Below are positions 62,839 through 64,000 of a DNA stretch of 64,000 nt, one piece after another. The stretch's first letter is position 1; every line of letters starts with the position of its first letter. The notes under the pieces were generated by a model, which saw only the letters and a list, made by a program, of their open reading frames with translations, made no database searches and was not told the DNA's origin. Source of the stretch: Paenibacillus sp. Soil787 (lineage in GTDB: Bacteria; Bacillota; Bacilli; Paenibacillales; NBRC-103111). The stretch covers positions 179,649-243,648 of the forward strand of contig NZ_LMSP01000046.1 in the NCBI RefSeq assembly GCF_001429545.1, written 5' to 3'. A program made the position numbers and the translations under genes.

Positions 62839-64000
62839 ATGACACAGGAAACGAAAGAAACCAGAGAAACAAAAGAAACAAAAGAGCAGCAAGGTTATAA
62901 TCCACAAGCCATTGAGCCGAAATGGCAAGCTTATTGGGATGCGAAGAAAACATTTAAGGTGCTAGAAAATTCGGATAAACCGAAGTTTTATGCGCTGGAT
63001 ATGTTCCCATACCCATCTGGAGCTGGTCTTCATGTAGGACATCCAGAAGGCTACACAGCAACGGATATCGTTTCACGTTTCAAACGGATGAGAGGCTTTA
63101 ACGTCCTTCATCCAATGGGATGGGACGCTTTTGGACTTCCTGCTGAGCAGTACGCATTGGATACGGGAAATGATCCGCGAGAATTCACCAAGAAGAACAT
63201 TGATACATTCCGTCGTCAAATTAAATCACTAGGTTTCTCGTACGATTGGGATCGTGAAATTAGTACAACAGATCCAGAGTATTACAAATGGACACAATGG
63301 ATCTTCATCCAGTTGTACAATAAAGGACTCGCTTATGTGGATGAAGTGCCCGTAAATTGGTGTCCTGCGTTGGGGACTGTTCTTGCAAATGAAGAAGTGA
63401 TTGACGGTCTGAGCGAGCGCGGTAACCATCCCGTTATTCGTAAGCCGATGCGTCAATGGATTCTGAAGATTACTGAGTACGCTGAACGTCTTCTTGAAGA
63501 TCTTGAGGAGCTGGATTGGTCCGAAAGTATTAAAGATATGCAGCGTAACTGGATTGGTAAATCAACAGGCGCAGAAGTTCAATTTGCGATTGAAGGACAC
63601 GATGAGAAGAGTCTGACGGTATTTACAACACGTCCAGATACGTTGTTCGGCGCTACGTACTGCGTACTGGCACCTGAGCATGAGCTGGTTCAGCAAATTA
63701 CAACTGGCGATCAAGCTGCTGCGGTCAAGGAGTACCAAGAAAAAGCTTCTCGCAAAAGCGATCTCGAGCGTACGGATTTGGCCAAAGACAAAACGGGTGT
63801 TTTCACAGGGGCGTATGCGGTCAATCCGGTAAATGGCGCGAAAGTGCCAATTTGGATTGCTGATTACGTGCTTGGCGGTTACGGTACGGGAGCAATCATG
63901 GCTGTTCCAGGACACGATCAACGTGACTGGGAGTTTGCGAAACAGTTTGATTTGCCGATTATCGAAGTCGTACAAGGCGGAAATGTTGAGAAGGAAGCTT
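62839..64000 (+). CDS. leuS: Leucyl-tRNA synthetase (N-terminal part, runs off the window)
   Basis: The first 387 codons of leucyl-tRNA synthetase. HIGH-type motif [17 protein letters not shown] near residue 56, then the CP1 editing domain with [12 protein letters not shown] and [17 protein letters not shown]. The charged, repeated [15 protein letters not shown] at the start precedes the conserved [23 protein letters not shown]. Interrupted by the window edge, not by mutation. Confidence 0.97.
   Translation, partial: MTQETKETRETKETKEQQGYNPQAIEPKWQAYWDAKKTFKVLENSDKPKFYALDMFPYPSGAGLHVGHPEGYTATDIVSRFKRMRGFNVLHPMGWDAFGLPAEQYALDTGNDPREFTKKNIDTFRRQIKSLGFSYDWDREISTTDPEYYKWTQWIFIQLYNKGLAYVDEVPVNWCPALGTVLANEEVIDGLSERGNHPVIRKPMRQWILKITEYAERLLEDLEELDWSESIKDMQRNWIGKSTGAEVQFAIEGHDEKSLTVFTTRPDTLFGATYCVLAPEHELVQQITTGDQAAAVKEYQEKASRKSDLERTDLAKDKTGVFTGAYAVNPVNGAKVPIWIADYVLGGYGTGAIMAVPGHDQRDWEFAKQFDLPIIEVVQGGNVEKEA

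Overview
The window looks like a chromosomal segment of a spore-forming, low-to-moderate-GC Firmicute, most probably Paenibacillus or a close relative. The grounds are: spoVA and YjcZ-type sporulation genes; the yqeG-yqeH-aroE-yhbY-nadD-yqeK-rsfS core cluster; a leuS T-box leader; several YesM/YesN-type two-component systems beside sugar ABC importers; GGAGG ribosome binding sites; and frequent TTG/GTG starts. I saw no rRNA, tRNA, phage or intact insertion sequence. The genus is inferred from gene content only.

Layout. 1-1000 is a gene-free, repeat-rich stretch. 1006-12570 is a mixed accessory block: LysE exporter with divergent MocR regulator, FosB, a royal-jelly/yellow-family protein, a phosphotransferase, uracil permease, an EEP hydrolase, several small genes, a YjdF membrane protein and an MFS transporter. 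12712-41750 is a carbohydrate region holding three two-component systems (13089-16447, 25404-28733, 33962-37362), three ABC importers that all lack their own ATPase (16702-20167, 28850-31973, 37476-40767), a GH42 beta-galactosidase, a GH105 unsaturated rhamnogalacturonyl hydrolase, a rhamnose mutarotase and a Gfo/Idh/MocA dehydrogenase. The gene set points to pectin (rhamnogalacturonan with galactan side chains). A secreted GH27-family enzyme with carbohydrate-binding modules (41892-44153, minus strand) follows. 44343-50870 carries galU, a GT4 glycosyltransferase, a papain-like protease and a spore block (DUF1657, DUF421 remnant, spoVAC-spoVAD-spoVAEb, two YjcZ-type peptides). 51229-55706 is a MoxR/DUF58/transglutaminase operon, followed by a 5'-truncated esterase. 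56390-62372 is the conserved ribosome-assembly/NAD/shikimate cluster. The window ends inside leuS.

Most notable observations. (1) Four intergenic sites share a motif close to GGTAATCGATATTTTATCGGG. In all four a -10-like TAnnnT hexamer begins exactly 40 bp downstream of the ATCGATA start. They precede the 16702 ABC operon, a dockerin remnant, the GH42 gene and the 33962 response regulator. I read this as an activator-dependent promoter class, perhaps bound by one of the YesN-like regulators. (2) Two arrays 22 kb apart each hold four TTGTTGTA-N5-TACAACAA palindromes with nearly the same spacing (52, 62, 52 and 52, 62, 51 bp), close to 5 and 6 helical turns, while the spacers differ. (3) Seven and a half tandem copies of an exact 51-bp unit are built round a GCGCACAA/TTGTGCGC palindrome. 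(4) A dispersed hairpin repeat of about 90 bp occurs in several intergenic regions. (5) Several genes are decayed: an HhH protein, a dockerin, a DUF421 protein and an esterase.
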